Counted from the first letter of the stretch, positions 26,901-40,904 are shown. The stretch: DNA of 64,000 nt from Neelides folsomi (GCA_034687125.1 JAQGBZ010000132.1:62001-126000); one strand, 5' to 3'. Notes: generated by a model from the letters alone, not told the origin. Numbers and translations are program-made.

Positions 26901-27493
26901 AGGTGCTTCTGTTGATAACAAATAAAACCATCATTTATCTTTAGCATCAAAATCTCTCATCTTCGACTATACATAAAATATTATATACACTACATACATA
27001 CATTGTAACTATGTACATAAACATACCAAATTATATTGTAATGATGAAACGATTTACAAAAAAATATTTCGTGATTTGGATCCAACATTATAAAAAATAA
27101 TGAACAGATCCCTTACATAAGGATTGATCAATGGAATATTTAAATATGGTTGTGATGCATTATTTGCCTTAAATGTAATGAGGTCTAATTTAGGTAGAGT
27201 TAGTAGACAAAATGAATGAGAGTCATGGAGCCATCCATTTGAGTGGAGAGATCCAATTTGTGAGTCCAAGGGAAATTATTAGTTTGTGGTTCCCATTTTC
27301 CTATTTCCTCTCTCGTTTATTTTCCATTTCAATTTGGCTCATATATAAATAAGGGCCCTCGTTTGGTGGTTGTGAAAGACCCATGTTGGGATAGGCGTGG
27401 TTGGATGGCAATTCTTCCAGCTCCTGGTGATTCTTCGTTAGGGACCAGAAGAGCAGATCCATAACTCTGGACGTAAAAACGTTAATTGTTATT
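20951..27493. other. No supported gene: intergenic or intronic DNA
   Basis: GC-richer patches at 21540-21900, 22200-22480, 23060-23480 and 24180-24780 alternate with AT islands at 21225-21480, 22960-23050 and 26970-27040. An open stretch at 22218-22412 is a lead. The 114-codon minus frame at 25741-26085 is unconvincing. Confidence 0.55.
25141..25168. repeat. 14-bp tandem duplication
   Basis: TCGATTTCTTATTC is present twice without change, followed by a decayed third copy. Confidence 0.6.
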
Positions 27494-27537
27494 GCTCAGC
27501 TCGGCATAGAGCGGGAGGACTGCCGTGGTCGAGAATT
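27494..27537 (+). pseudogene. tRNA-Tyr-like relic (D arm to anticodon stem, degenerate B box)
   Basis: Bases 27494-27522 align to the D arm and 5' anticodon stem of eukaryotic tRNA-Tyr as remembered: GCTCAGCT, GG, TAGAGCGG and AGGACTG all match in order, with three small insertions totalling four bases. The anticodon loop and the 3' half of the stem are missing. TGGTCGAGAATT at 27526-27537 resembles a damaged B box. There is no matching acceptor stem, so it cannot be a working tRNA. It could be a decayed tRNA pseudogene or the head of a tRNA-derived SINE. Confidence 0.4.
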
Positions 27538-30500
27538 GAATTTATAAATAACAAATGAGACATCCACAATGAGCAGCTCTCAACTGTGGGAGGGATTAAT
27601 GGGGATTAATTTTAATTTCTGAGTTCCTTTGTCACCCCAAGCCTTCCAGCACTTTGTGTAATCAAGAGGACCGTAAATGAATAATAAATGTTTGAAGGAG
27701 GGGGAGATAAAGAATCAGGCTAATGATTAGTTATTAGAAACCCTCCAGGGGAAACACCGAAACACAAATGTATGAGCACACCCTGTATATTAAAACCATG
27801 TGTTCTGCTCTTCTCTCAATAATTTCAAGCCCAATAGCTTAAGACCAAAAGTTGAAGCTGAAGCTAAAGACCAGAAGAGAAAACCAGAGGTTGAGAAAAT
27901 TTTAAAATTGGAAGGGTCGGCCTTTTCATAACACTCCGACACTTAGATAGTAAAAGTAAAACTAATAATGATGATGATACGAACAATGTTCCGCCCCTGA
28001 TTTTACACATTTGGACGTTTGCGGCGAAAGTGTGGCGCGGTGCGGCGGAGTTCAACCTATGTTAAAACATCATAATTCCTCATATTATGCACCAGAGACC
28101 ATCTGGCTAATGTGTGAGTTTAATGGCTATGTTCCTCTCCTGGGCGAGAGATGATATCAAAGAGATGATGAAGAGTTTGTATGGAGGGCCTTATCTCTAT
28201 AAGGGTCTACATAAGACCCTTATCTCAACCCTTTTCCACTCCAGACATATCAGCTAATGCTACTGATAAGGGCCCCCCTATATATTTAATTTAAATTCTC
28301 ATTCTACATTCTATTCCTGTATGTTACTACATTATATAGGTACTTTCGGTTTTAAGTTACAGATACATAATATGTATTTTATATAAGTACATATTATGTA
28401 TATGTTGCTTAAATTAAGGCTCATCCTGTATAGGTAATATTTTATAACATTGTAAGGATTCGTTAATAGAAGCCATAACGGTTGGTTTAAGGGCCTTAAA
28501 AAGTGTGTTGGACGGCGAGTGTGGATTTTTGGTTTGAAGAAAACGGGGAGAATGACAGGAGAGGATGTGAAATTTTATTATGAGAGATTAGGAGTGATAG
28601 AGAGAACGCATTATCTTTTATCATTTTATGACTTTTCCCATTATAAAAGGAGACTTTGTGAGGGAGGAATGAAATTGGGTGCAATTGGAGGAAAAGTGAA
28701 GGGGAAGAATTGAAGAAAGAAATGATAAAGAAATGACTCAAATAAGAAAAGTTGTGAAAATGTGAAATATTTTTAAACAGATGAATTACAATACAAAGAA
28801 TAAAATATATTTGGAAATTGTGAAACTCCAGGAATGGAAAAGTCAACGTTTTTTTAATTTTTTTTATCAGAGGAAATTGGAGCCTTAAGGGGCAGGAAAA
28901 AGCCAAATTGGGTGAGTCGGAAAAGATCCACTTAAGTAATCTTGTCCACTTATGTGGATATTCCACGTATGTAAATGATGGAGATCGGATCGACCCAAAG
29001 ACTTATTTGTATGGACCAGCCGATCTGCTCTTTTTTAAACTCCTGATCTTTCAGTTTCTTATAAATGTAGTTTCGTATAAAAGAACTACTCGGCCCTTTT
29101 ATCGGAATTGTGTATAATTCAAGGTGGTGTATCTTTTTGGATTCCTTCGCTTCATTCTCATCATAGTCCTTTGAGACTTCCGAACCAATTTCATTGAGAG
29201 CTTCAGTTCAGAAACTTCAAATTTCAGTTTCATGGTGGAATTTCAAGGTTTGGGCTGAAGATTTAAATTCGAAGAGAATTAAAATTTTATGTAGCAAAAG
29301 AGAAGCGAAATATTCAAAAAAAACCGAAAATTCGGGAAAGACCGAAAAGACGGAAAATAGCTCTGTAAGTAAAGTTGTAGTTATTTACCAGTCTTGAATA
29401 ACTTGAAGATAAGGAGAAGAAATTTGTTTAGAAAGCGGATGGTAAATATTCATTTTAAAATTTCCATTTCACTTCAATTCTCATTACATTTTAACAAGGG
29501 AAATTTCCCTTCAAAAAAGGTCGAAATTTTCCTTTAAAGGTTCAAAGATCAAGGAGAACATTTTGATAGGAAGCCATTTTTATACACATTTTTGTATTGA
29601 TTTGATTTTTTTTGAATTTCTGAAATAATTGGGTTTTTGCATTATCAAAAGGATCAAAATTGCCATTGCCATTGACCATTGCAGTTTTTCTGATTGCATC
29701 AAAAATGGTTCTGGCTGGTTTCTTGAAGAACTTTGAATTTTCAAAGGAGTCTCAAGGGCGTGGGGCGTGAAGGGTAAAATTGAGTCTTAAGAGGAATATT
29801 TTTCGTCTTGAGGAAGAGACTCAACTTTTACTCGCTGAATTCCTAATGGCGGGTGAGAGGGGAGATGGGCATTATATTTGTTAAAGAGCTGTCGGATACC
29901 CGGGATTTCCTCCCCAGGTTTTATCTACAGATATCTCCCTTCCCTGAAGTTCCCTGTGCCAGGGAAAGATTGGAACTCTTGGAACCCAAAATGGTGAAAT
30001 TCATACCAAGTCCCGTCATGGGATTCGGATCTTTTCAAACTTGACGTTTAAAAGACGGAAGACCCAACTGTTCCACCCCGCTAATTTGAATTTTCCTTTT
30101 TCTTCTTCCCCCTCAATTCAACCTTCTAAATTCTCAAAATTTTGACTCAAATTCGTTCCCCTAAACGCCCCGAAATTTGGTCCTCGAAATGCTCCGAATG
30201 TTTAAGAATGTTTAAGCTAAATTAAGCTTAAAGTTTGGGAGAAAAATAAATTTCAGAAAGATCCCCCCGCATCTTCTGATGAAACTGATGATGATATCTC
30301 TCTCATATTAACTTTCGCCTCTTTAGTAAACTACCAAAGAGGGGAGTTTGACGTTGGTGTTCTTTCGAGTGTGTCACCCTCCGTTCCACTCCTTCGTCTT
30401 ATACTCGATCTCTCTCTATCTCTCTCAGCTATCCATCTCTGGGGCTTGGCAGAGAAAGAGAAATATCAGTAGATTGTGAGAGGAAGAGAAACGAAGGAAA

Positions 30501-32644
30501 ATATCAATTTGATCCCTCTGGTTGTTCTTAGGGGGATTTTAGGTCTCAAGTGGTTTGAGTTTGTGAGTTGACAGCCGGAGCTTCTTCACTTTAATTCTCA
30601 TGGACTAAATGAACCGTCGAGAAATGTCATATAAAGGGGCTCGAGGGTTCGATGCAAATTGAGACGGAGTGTCTGTGCATTTCCTACAGGGACTTTGTCA
30701 AAACTTTCTCATCGATGCGGGACAGATGAATTTAACTTTTGAAATGAAGTTTGGAAAACAAAGAGACAATTCGTCTTTTATTCATTTTCTCCTTCTCCTT
30801 TGCTAATGAGTTGTTAAAGTTGAGTCGTTAAGTTGAGGGTTTTAATTGGAAAAAGCTTTATTGCTTTCGATCCTGGTGCTTTGAATCCCATTGCTTTTAA
30901 GGGAATTTAATTAAAAGAAAGAACTATTATCAAAATACGTAAATGTAAGATCAATATAATTAAATGTAAATGGCAGAAAATTGAATTTAATTTTTTTTTC
31001 AGGGTTTCTTCAATTAAATTCATTTCCTGGCAAGTTGGATTTACACGAAAAAAAAACTTTCCTTTTGTCCTGGAGAAGAAAAATTCGTTGCTTGTGAATG
31101 TTGTGAAGATCTTTGTTCAACCTAAAGAGAATTTTCAATTAGGTAAGCAATACGTTTGACATTTATTGTTGTTCAGATCGTAAAAAAGTTTTTATCATCT
31201 TGAATAATACAAAAATACAACTTTTGAGGGTGCGGGTTTTTAAATACGAGCTTTTCCTCTCAACTCAAAAAACATCTGTCCAGAAAGAACAAGTCGTAAA
31301 ATGAGATAAAGTCAGAGACGTTGCCTGGAACAAATTACAAATTATGGAAGTTAATGAGCTCCGGTCGTTTCAATTAATTTCTCCTGGTCATAAAATGACC
31401 ATTGGTGAGATGATTAGGTATAAGATTGGTATGTTAGGTTGAATTATGTTGAGACCGTAATAATATTATTACATAAGTCATCATACGGATTTATCCTCCT
31501 TACAACTCCTTTTATGACCCACTTCATTTTCAACCAAGGTAGTAAAGGATAAATAGGCGCCGGTGAGTTTTATTACTTCACTTATGTTCTTTTTATAGTC
31601 AAAATATGTACCATTTACCATACGCTATGTGTATCATACAATAATAATCTGAATACGTATTTTAATAACGTATATATTTAAATATAAAATCACAAATGTA
31701 AATAAATAAAATATAAACTTTAAAATAATAAATCTTGGAATCAGCTTTGAAGTTGAAATTGTAAAATAAAGATTTTCTTCCATTTTAATGGGAAATAAGA
31801 ATGAAGGAAAAGAAATATTTGTATGACTCTTGAAGTCATAACTTCCCATAACTCTTCTTTTATGATTCCAATTGAGGATGGAAAATGGACCAGAAAAGTT
31901 TCTATACTTTATTTTGATAATATCCTCAATTTACTAAAATAGAAGTTTTACTACAGGGGAAGTTAAAACTAGAGAAATATTCAAAGGTCTTTATTACATA
32001 ACATGGTTAGATGTTAAAAACCATTTTCCCCTCTGCTACAATTTCTGCTTCTGCTACAGCTCAAGAGTTCCCTTTGTGCGTCTACTGCGAAGCTGTGAGT
32101 TTTTGCAAATGAGAGCATAAGGGTTGAGTAGTTATTGAGATAATAGCATTCATTCCAAGTTGGTGATTCCAAGTCGGAGGAGCCAGAGGTTGTAAAATGG
32201 CAAAATTACGGCCGTTTTTCCTTTCTCCTTTCTTATCTTTCAGTTCTTTCACACCTCCCTATCTTAATAATGATGGGTGTTTCTTGTTCAAAATTCGTAA
32301 AAGACGGAGGTGTTGAGGAGAATCATTTCACCACCATGGATTGGATGAGATAATATGATCATCAAACTTAAACGCATATTATGCGAAGTCTCATCTTTCA
32401 TTTTCATCTCCCGCTTTTACATTAAATTACTTTCCCGCACTTTCATTTCCTCGTTCTCGTCCTCGCCCCTATTCTACACATGAATGCCTTTACAAACTTC
32501 ATTTTACAAACGATGAATCTTTTCGACCGAATAATTACAATTACTCAAAAGTTTTCATCATAAACATTACTTAATTACAATTAATTAAATTAAACTTAGA
32601 ATTTCAGTCATTTAAAACTTATTAAAATAATTAAAATAATATAA
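27538..32644. other. No gene seen: intergenic or intronic DNA
   Basis: A small CpG-dense spot at 28018-28050 stands out. The longest frame in the window (156 codons, minus, 28496-28966) is rich in Phe, Ser, His, Ile and Leu because its plus strand is purine-rich. Other parts are unremarkable. Confidence 0.55.
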
Positions 32645-32672
32645 AACTTAGATTATCATTTAAATCTAAGTT
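32645..32672. repeat. Hairpin, 10-bp arms, 8-base loop
   Basis: AACTTAGATT at 32645-32654 pairs exactly with 32663-32672. It lies in a very AT-rich tract where AAACTTAGA also recurs nearby without pairing. Confidence 0.5.
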
Positions 32673-33400
32673 GTTAAAAATAATTTAAAACTTAGAATTA
32701 AATTAATTTAATACATATTTATAAGCGTTTTATAGTTTCTTTTGGTGTAGATGAAATATGGCAGGGCTTAAAATCTAATAGTTCAAATATTTTGACTTGA
32801 CACTTCTCATTTATTCCACCTGAGTGGTCATTTGAGGGTTCTCGACATTTCTCAGGTGTCCCTTTTACTCATCCGCTTATGTCCAAAAGAGGAGTAAAAG
32901 AAGGCTGTGGAAAAATATATTACCTGGATGTCTCTTAAGCGGGGTCTTTGAGCCACTTTTATTTGAAGAACTTGGTTTAAGTGTTTTTCGATTTCCAAGG
33001 GACAGGGCATTAATTTGGCTAAGGATCCTCTTGAGATTGGACGAGGGAAAAGTCCATAAATTAGACGTGTTTAGCAAAGAGGGGATTTAAGGGTCGGGAT
33101 CCTGCTGAGACCCCATTTGGACAACTTGTCCGCACCAAGCACCGTCCGCTGTTTCAAACCTTAAAAAACTGAAAAACTAGGGAAAGTGTCCTTTATAAAA
33201 TATAACTACCATTTAAACTCATTCCTCTCCCTGTCGAACCCAAATAGATGAAGCTGACAGATTCTGAGGTTTAATTTTCCGCCGCTTTGGACCTTTGGGA
33301 ATTTAAGGGTAAAAGCTCAAAGCTTATCACGCCGTCTTTCCATGTCACCCTTTAGGGAGTTTTTATCTCATCCCAAATCCATAGGGGTTTTTCATCTCTA

Positions 33401-33424
33401 TTCGGTTTATACTTCGGTTTATAC
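33401..33424. repeat. 12-bp tandem duplication
   Basis: TTCGGTTTATAC occurs twice in a row. A similar doublet, GTATTTAACTCACA, is spaced by a few bases at about 33567-33599. Confidence 0.55.
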
Positions 33425-36400
33425 TTAAAAGTTTCAAGTGATTTGAGTAGATTTAATGATTTTAACATCTTCGGCTTCCATATGGGTTGGTTAGACATGC
33501 GGATCGGGAAGATCAGATCGGTCTGAAAGAATAGAAGTGAAATAGGAAGGGAGGAGACGTTGATTGTATTTAACTCACAGCGTATGTATTTAACTCACAT
33601 TCAGTCTTCGGTGTACTTTATGTATTTTATGACCCCCGATGGATCCGTTCAATTTCCTGGAAATGGATTAGCGATAGGCCGATGCTGAGACCACGATTGA
33701 ACCAAGTGGACGTATATGCTGACGAGGACGAGAAATATTGTTGGAGCTAAGTCGAGTCAAGTGTGGTGGAGACTTGGAAGAGGAAAAGGAGGAGGGGAGG
33801 GATATTTATGCTCTCTTAAGATCCAATGCCAAAGATAGGGACGAGTCCTTTTAGAGATTTACTTCAACATTTACTTTACCATTTTCCATTTCAATTCGAT
33901 TAGTCCTTCACCTCATTTCCACAATTTTGAAGAAATCATTTTTTACCACATCGTTCACATCGCTTTACCATCACTTAACCATTTTAAATGACTCTTTGGA
34001 GTGAACTGATGGAAAATTCCCGTTTTTATCATTCTCCCATTTATCTCATTCTTTATGACCCTTTTAATTCCAACAGCATTTTTAAACGATTTAACGAAAC
34101 GGCTTGTTCATTTTGTCCGTTTTGCTCATTTTGTCAATTTTGTTTGTAAGAGGGGGATTTTACATTTGGAAGATTTGGAAATTTTGGAAGTGATCCATTT
34201 GGATTGGTTTAAGTGATTTAAAGGAAAAAATCTCAAAATGTATTTCGGTTCAATGATCAATTAATGAATTATAATTGAATTGAATTTTTGGCAAAGAGGT
34301 TGGAAGAAGACAAGACTCGGATTCGATAAAGGAAATAAAAAAATATCAAATTGGCATGGGATGTTGTAAAAGGAAAAAACCCGGGTGGATTTCACTTTAA
34401 TTTTTTCTCTCCGTTTTCGTATTATTTCAGAGGAATGTCTTTGGATTTGCCGAATGTTGTGTGACTTGTGTGGAGTTTGGTCATATTAAAACGGGAATAG
34501 GAAAAGAAAAAGAGAAAAAGTTTGGAAAATTGAAAGAGAAAGAAGAAAGAATGTTTTTAAAGGGAGAAAAATGGAAAAAAGAATAAGGTCCATGAGATCG
34601 TCGTCGTGGAGGAATAATGTTGGAATGAAACCCATTTCCGATTTTTTTACCATTTTTTCCTATTGCTTTTCCCTGTAGCCCAGTTATGTTCCTTCTCTTT
34701 ACTTGGACGGCGTCTTGTTCGGGAAGGATAATTTATTTTGCTTTTTTCTTACTTTTTCCCTTTCTTCGATATTTTCTATCTTTGTGGAGGAGGACAAGGA
34801 AGGGAATGAGTTATGAGAGAAATTTACGTCGATAAGACCCGAAATGACTTTTGTCGTCTCAATGCTCCCAATCCATCATTTGTCAAATTAACTTCCCCTT
34901 ATCACAATCCAATCTCCTGGCTAAATTACCCAACTTACTTTCTCTTAATCCCATTCTTGTCTTCAACTCCCTTCATGCCAATTAACAATAAAAGAATTTA
35001 TTAATTGGCCAATAAACATTTACACAATTTAATTAATCTATAAAATTAATAATTAATTAAAAATTTGCAATATGGGATGAAATTGACAAGATTATGCAAA
35101 AATGTAGAAAATCGCTAATTGATCATTTATAAAAAAATTTCAAGTCAAGAGTGAAAAGTAGGAGATGAGAAAAGTTTTTTATTTTTGTAAGGTTTTTTTG
35201 TTTAAAAGTGAGTTTTAAAAAGGAAAAAGCGGAGAATATGAAATTCCCTCAATTGGTGTAATCTTTCATGTGGATGAATTTATATTGGGCTTTGGAGTGT
35301 AAATTATACGTGAGAAATAAATTAAACTTCTTGGCTCATTATCCACATTGAATTGAACTGTCGAGATTTAAATCTGAGTGAGTGAGAGTTGAGTCGGGAG
35401 ATTTGACTTGGAAAGTTTAAATGGAACAAACTTTATAAATTCCAAAATTCCTCTTTACACCGACTCATCCAACTTCCCATATACCATATGGAAAATTATT
35501 ACATAATATCATATACATACTAAACTTTCATTTATATGAATTCTGAGATGTGTATGTATCTACTTATAAATCCTAATGTATGTAATTCTAGTATATTATC
35601 TATACTGGTACAGTATTAGAAAATTATACAGTTTTATAATAAATTGAAAAAAAAATGATGATAAATTATATTTCCTTCATTGGCTTAAATATTTCCCAAC
35701 GACCCTAATTTGAAAAAGTTGTATTATAGGAGGAAATGAAGGTAACTCCTTTTTCGTGTCCTCTTACAAAACTTTTTCAAATTGTTGGAAAAGAACTTTG
35801 CCCTCAATGCTACGATAATTAATAGAAATTCCTTTCACTCCAACTTTGAACATTTTCTTTTACTTAATTTACTTTCTTCTCATTTACAAAAACTTTCTTA
35901 ATTTTAATGATCCAACTTTGTTGTGAATAAATACATAACTAAAATACATAAATAAGCACAATACTCAAATAAATACAATACTTAAATACAATACAATACT
36001 TTGCTTAAATAGAGTGCATAAAGAAAAAAAATCCAATAAATTCAAACCAGATAATAAATGTTAAATTAAACAGTTAATTAGATTGGCAAAATACATAGTT
36101 AACCAGCATATATTTAAAGCTTAAATTGGTTTATTTAATCTTGTGTATAAATAAATTGCATAATTGAAAACATAAGGGTTTCATTTTGTATTTGAGTGGA
36201 TGTGAAAGTAAAATAATTGATTCTGGTAGGTGAAAGGAAGCTTCGCTCCGAGCATTGAAATATTAAAGAGCGAGAGATCCACTCAAAACCTTCATCCGGG
36301 TCGTTTGGCTCCCACTCGGAGATTGAGTTCACCCGCCGCTGTCTCAACTCAAATCTTTAATAATTTGATTCACCTCTTCAATTTGATTTTAAATTACATT

Positions 36401-38842
36401 TTGGGAAGGAAACGCTCGCGGATGTAATGAGAAAACTCAACCAACACACACACCATATAATGCAAATTCTTGTTTTGTTTCATTTCAATCTCCACAATTC
36501 CAATTGAAACAATTTCAACATTTAATTAAAATGTTTAAACAATTTCATATTTACATAAAAAATTTAACTCAATTTATTATATTGAACAACTAACCTATTT
36601 ATTAAGTTGTTAATTAATTTAAAATTAAAGAATTTAAATTAAAAGAATTCGATTTATTAGAATTTACAATCTTTTTACTATAAAAAATATAGATCCATTT
36701 TAATTTATGATTTAATCAATAATTTAAATTTCGTTTTAAAGGTCTATAATGAACAATGGGTCAATCAATGGATCAATATCATGGTTTTCATGAGGTGTGA
36801 GGTAAAGAATGTGTAAAATAGAGAAAAAGGAGTTAAAACAGGAGTGGGAGCCTCGAGGAAATCTATTTGAAGGAAATTGCATCTGTATTCTGACGGAGTC
36901 TTTGGGATTTTCTCACTCTCCACCAAACTCATTGAGAATTGAAGAGGAAAGTTGGAGGCGCCTTGAGGAAATAAAGAAGTGGCGATTCCGTCTTAGCCCC
37001 ACACAGACACTCAAATTCAAGGGCCAAATTCTTCTCCTTATTTTCCAGTTTCTCCCATTAAGTTGAAGAATAAGAGAAATTGAAATTGTTAAATTGAAAT
37101 GAAAAAGTCCTTTGGTCATTCGGACTCATTCCGATTGGAAAATTGGGATTGACGAGTTGGAATGAGTTGGAATGACCCATTGTCAATTTATTCACTCCCA
37201 GAAATCATTTCTCCTCACAAATGTGTCTAATGAACGTGAAGGGCTCTGATGGACTTCACGAGCCCAAGGGCTCTTTCAATTCAATTCCATTTGATCTGAG
37301 CCAAACAGCGGGCCTGCTGTTTCATCTCATTCCAATTCTCCACGATCATTCTCGCACCACGGCTTCGAACCAATTGAACAACTTTGGGGAATCAACTGCA
37401 ACAGTGCAAGGGATCACCTCAATCACCTGCCATTTGAGTAATAAAATCCCCTTAACCGACGAGTGAACCTTCACTGCGGGATTGATGGTTTTTCAAAAGG
37501 GGACTTTTCGACTCTCTACATAAACCCCACTTCATCATATGACCATTTACACAAATCACTCCTTCTCACATTCAACTCCAGCTGATTTCAATTTTAGACT
37601 TTTATTACCGAGATGCATTTATCCAATTCTCTTGATTATATAATATACCGTATATACACTACATTAATAAGGGAGGTGTGACTATCTTCTCATATATGAA
37701 TTATATACAGTAAATATGAATAGTATATAATTTATATGGGAGTTAATCCATTAGTGGATAAGTGCATATGGCACTTGAATGGTTGAATACATGAAATGTA
37801 TGCACCGTGCACTTATTCATTCAACAGTGGGTTTGTATGGGATCTTTATTGTATTCCATCCCTGCCCTTTCTCTCACTTACTCATCGGCTCTTGATCATT
37901 ATTTTACCCTCGTTGAATGACCCGGCGAGGAGGAGCCTTAATGGGATTACTTGTTTCAGAGCTCAATGGGAAATGTTGCTTCTGGACTCAATAGCCATGC
38001 TATGGACATCTGTGAGTTTTCCCCATCAGAATAACTCCCATTTATTATTTCCCCCGTTCCTGATGATGGTCCAGAATTTGATAGCTAATTAGACCCCAAT
38101 AATGCTGATAGATGTGGCGGAAGGTTTTAAGGAGAGAAGGAAGTAACCGTAAGAAGGATAGACTTATAATATGAACTTAATGTAGACTTATCTTTAATAG
38201 CTAATTTAATCCTCCGAGTCGGAGGCTCCGAATTTGTTGGTATTAAAACCAACTGGAGTTGACAAGCGGTAAGAATAAATAAAATAAGGTAGATGTAGAT
38301 CCGGACCGGAAGGGACTCCCCGGCAGATTAGGAGCCAAACCAGAGGAACCATCGGAAACGGTCGGATTTCGACTGAAGGGTGAGAATTCTCATTCTGCAT
38401 CCATCTTAGTCACAGCGACTCTCCGCACCATTTCACTCACCCATTGAGAACTGAGGGCGAGAGGGCAGCTGAGTCCACGACATGACCAAAAAAACTGTCA
38501 CAGCCCCAAATAGCAACTCCATATCAAATCCCATATAAAAACCTCATATTATACAGTAAAAAGCCTATATAAAACCTCTATGAAAAACCTCATATAAAAT
38601 CTCTATATGTAAAAGCTGCTCATTTAATCCTTGGATCTCCTTTATCAAGAAATGAGCATTTTGGGTAATGAAGGCATTGGGGAGATTTTGTCCTGGGTAT
38701 TTGGAAGGGGAGTTTGAAATCAAGTGCCACTTGGGTTCTCACTGTCGCTCTATTTGAGGGGTCTTAAGAGGGATAAAATCCGACTGTCATCGAAACTCTC
38801 CAATTGACGAACATTCTCCCTCACACATCTCTTTCAAACCTG

Positions 38843-38875
38843 ATAGTTCCGACATAGTTCCGAGATGGTTCCGAG
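38843..38875. repeat. Three 11-bp tandem units
   Basis: ATAGTTCCGAC, ATAGTTCCGAG and ATGGTTCCGAG follow directly at 38843, 38854 and 38865. Confidence 0.65.
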
Positions 38876-40726
38876 TAGAAACGATAAACGGTCTTGGAAT
38901 TGAGCTGACGTTTGGACAGAAGGAAGCGGCTTATAGGGAAGAGAAGTTACATGGGAACATGCACAAATACTTATTTATTTGGTATCACTTCATAAAGGCA
39001 TGGTTCACTATTACTATTACTATTAGAGTCGGAGTCTTCGGAAAGGAAAGACAAGTCATTTCCGCATGGGAGACATTAAGCATTAAAAGGAAAGTATCTG
39101 AGAGTCAGTTACAAGATGACCAGTTTGACCATTGGAACTTGATAACAAATTTTTCTCATAGCAAATGTACCATACTTTGCTAAATACATACTTACTGTGC
39201 TTATATCAGCACATAGAGTGCATACTACATACACACTCTGTACATATATATTATGTATGTATAGCCATGGTATTTAAGTACATTTTATTTAACGTTATAT
39301 AAGAAGCTGAGTAAGATCTTTTTCTTAACATTTAGTCGACAAGTTGGGACATGGACAAATTGTTGGCCCTAATGGCCCAGCTAACTTTTCCCAGTCTTCC
39401 CACGTTCATCTAGGCGGAGGTGAAGTTTGCGCTCTCAACATCATCGTGACTGATGAGGAAGTGGCCATTACTTAATAATACGATGTAAAACTAATGATAA
39501 AGAAAGGCCCGGCTATTTATCAAACCTAAGTTGACGATGACTGACGGCCGCACTGCTTAATAAACCTTTGAAAACCTGTCCGGCTCCAAAGGACTTCTAC
39601 GACCAGAAGCCGATTTTCATATTTAAACATTGGAAGTGACAGTTGAATTTGATGGATTGCCGACAAGGATGTCAAGTTGTAAAAAACACAATGTGTACAA
39701 AGTTAATATTTCTGCCATGGAGTTTTAATAAATAAGTAACATACAACTTGTACAGGATCCTATATACTATATTGTATCATGTGTACAGTGTGTACTTGTA
39801 CGGTATATGCCTATGTACAGGAATGGAAAAAATCTGGGTTGGGCCGTTTTTTATTTGGATTCACACGGTAGCGTGTGTGGCCACTTATGGAGATTTCTTA
39901 TGGTAAGATCGGACCGTTGATTGAGAGACTTCAATGAAATGGATAGTGTGAGATAATGAGTAGAGCAATTTATCATCATCAATTTATTGGTCTCGGTCCG
40001 TTGGTTTTCTCTAGCAGGGAGAAAGTATTTTTTGGTGGAACGGTCAAGTGTGAGAGATGGGCTGAAGGGTCTTCCATGTGGAATGAGCAGCGGAGCAAAG
40101 CGAGATTACCGATGAATGCGAATTCTCGCTTCGAATGGAGAACACCTTGTAGCAGGACCGGGAGTGTGGGTGTGCAAATTCCACATTCAAATGGCTCATG
40201 TAAAACGTGAAAAGTTATTTGGTATAGGAGACGCCACCACTTTGAATTTTGCATAATGGCTTTCTCACACTCCCATGCATCGCAAATGGCAGTTCTCAAT
40301 TTAGTATGTGTAACTGTGTAATACACGGCCGAGACGTGGTTTGCTCTTCGGCCGGATAATACATCTAATACATTACAACTTGCCTTTTTATTCCCCAGAA
40401 TTCAGAATCTATTTTCTCTTTGCTTTATTGGATATTTCCTCATGGAGTCGAGTTTTGTGCAGCGGCGGATCCAAAGCACAGACAAATCCACAGCTTGCAC
40501 TTGGAAAACTTACCAAACTTTCACCACAATTCAATATAAAAATTGGATTCGCGGAGAATTTCCTCGTTCTCCTCATTCGTACATGTCGCTCTTTTCTCAT
40601 CTTATGGACATTTAGAAAGAAATACACGCGCTTTCGCAAAAAAATCCAAAATTACATTATAGAGAAAAAATCAATGTTATAAATATACAGCTCTTTTATA
40701 CCTCTCCGGTTACGGGAGCCTAAAGT

Positions 40727-40904
40727 TATGGCATAATATGTATTGGCATAGGTAAACATTGGCATAATTGTATTGGCCTAAGTATCTTATGGCCTTGGTA
40801 TCTTATGGCTAGGTATCTTATGCCATAAGTATCTTATGCCATAAGATACCTAGGCCATAAAATACTTGCCAAACTTTACCTATGCCAATACATATTATGC
40901 CATA
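40727..40904. repeat. 178-bp palindrome with perfect 30-bp ends
   Basis: Bases 40727-40756 (beginning TATGGCATAATATG) are the exact reverse complement of 40875-40904. Inside, GTATCTTATG recurs four times, and a second hairpin pairs about 40805-40822 with 40840-40859 with one base missing. A further 10-bp inverted repeat, ACCGGTATAA, lies just outside at 40925-40934 and 40943-40952. The structure could be a foldback element or MITE of another family; it carries no ORF and no clear target duplication. Confidence 0.7.

Larger units (their letters stand above)
32673..40726. other. No gene seen: intergenic or intronic DNA
   Basis: A purine-rich tract at 34499-34590, very AT-rich DNA at 35480-36200 and 36540-36740, and several GC-richer patches (33020-33840, 36230-37500, 37790-38420, 39880-40560). 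Frames of 65-115 codons exist in the patches on both strands at once, which argues against coding. Confidence 0.55.

Noticed and set aside
28496-28966. Longest open frame, 156 codons on the minus strand
   Set aside because: Low-complexity Phe/Ser/His/Leu/Ile product produced by a purine-skewed plus strand. No domain, no conserved motif, no promoter context.
30601-30656. A-box/B-box-like pair (TGGACTAAATGA, GGTTCGATGCA)
   Set aside because: The A box misses a key pyrimidine and no tRNA stems can be drawn.
33574-33747. Open stretch of 57 codons with Trp/Arg/Asp-rich translation
   Set aside because: Two overlapping frames are open across much of it, there is no ATG near the start, and no domain is recognised.
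37369-37379. Minus-strand GGTTCGAAGCC, a full B-box consensus
   Set aside because: No A box at suitable distance and the bases around it do not form a T stem.
39979-40326. 115-codon minus frame with an 84-codon plus frame opposite
   Set aside because: Both strands are open at once in a GC-richer patch, and neither product resembles a known protein.
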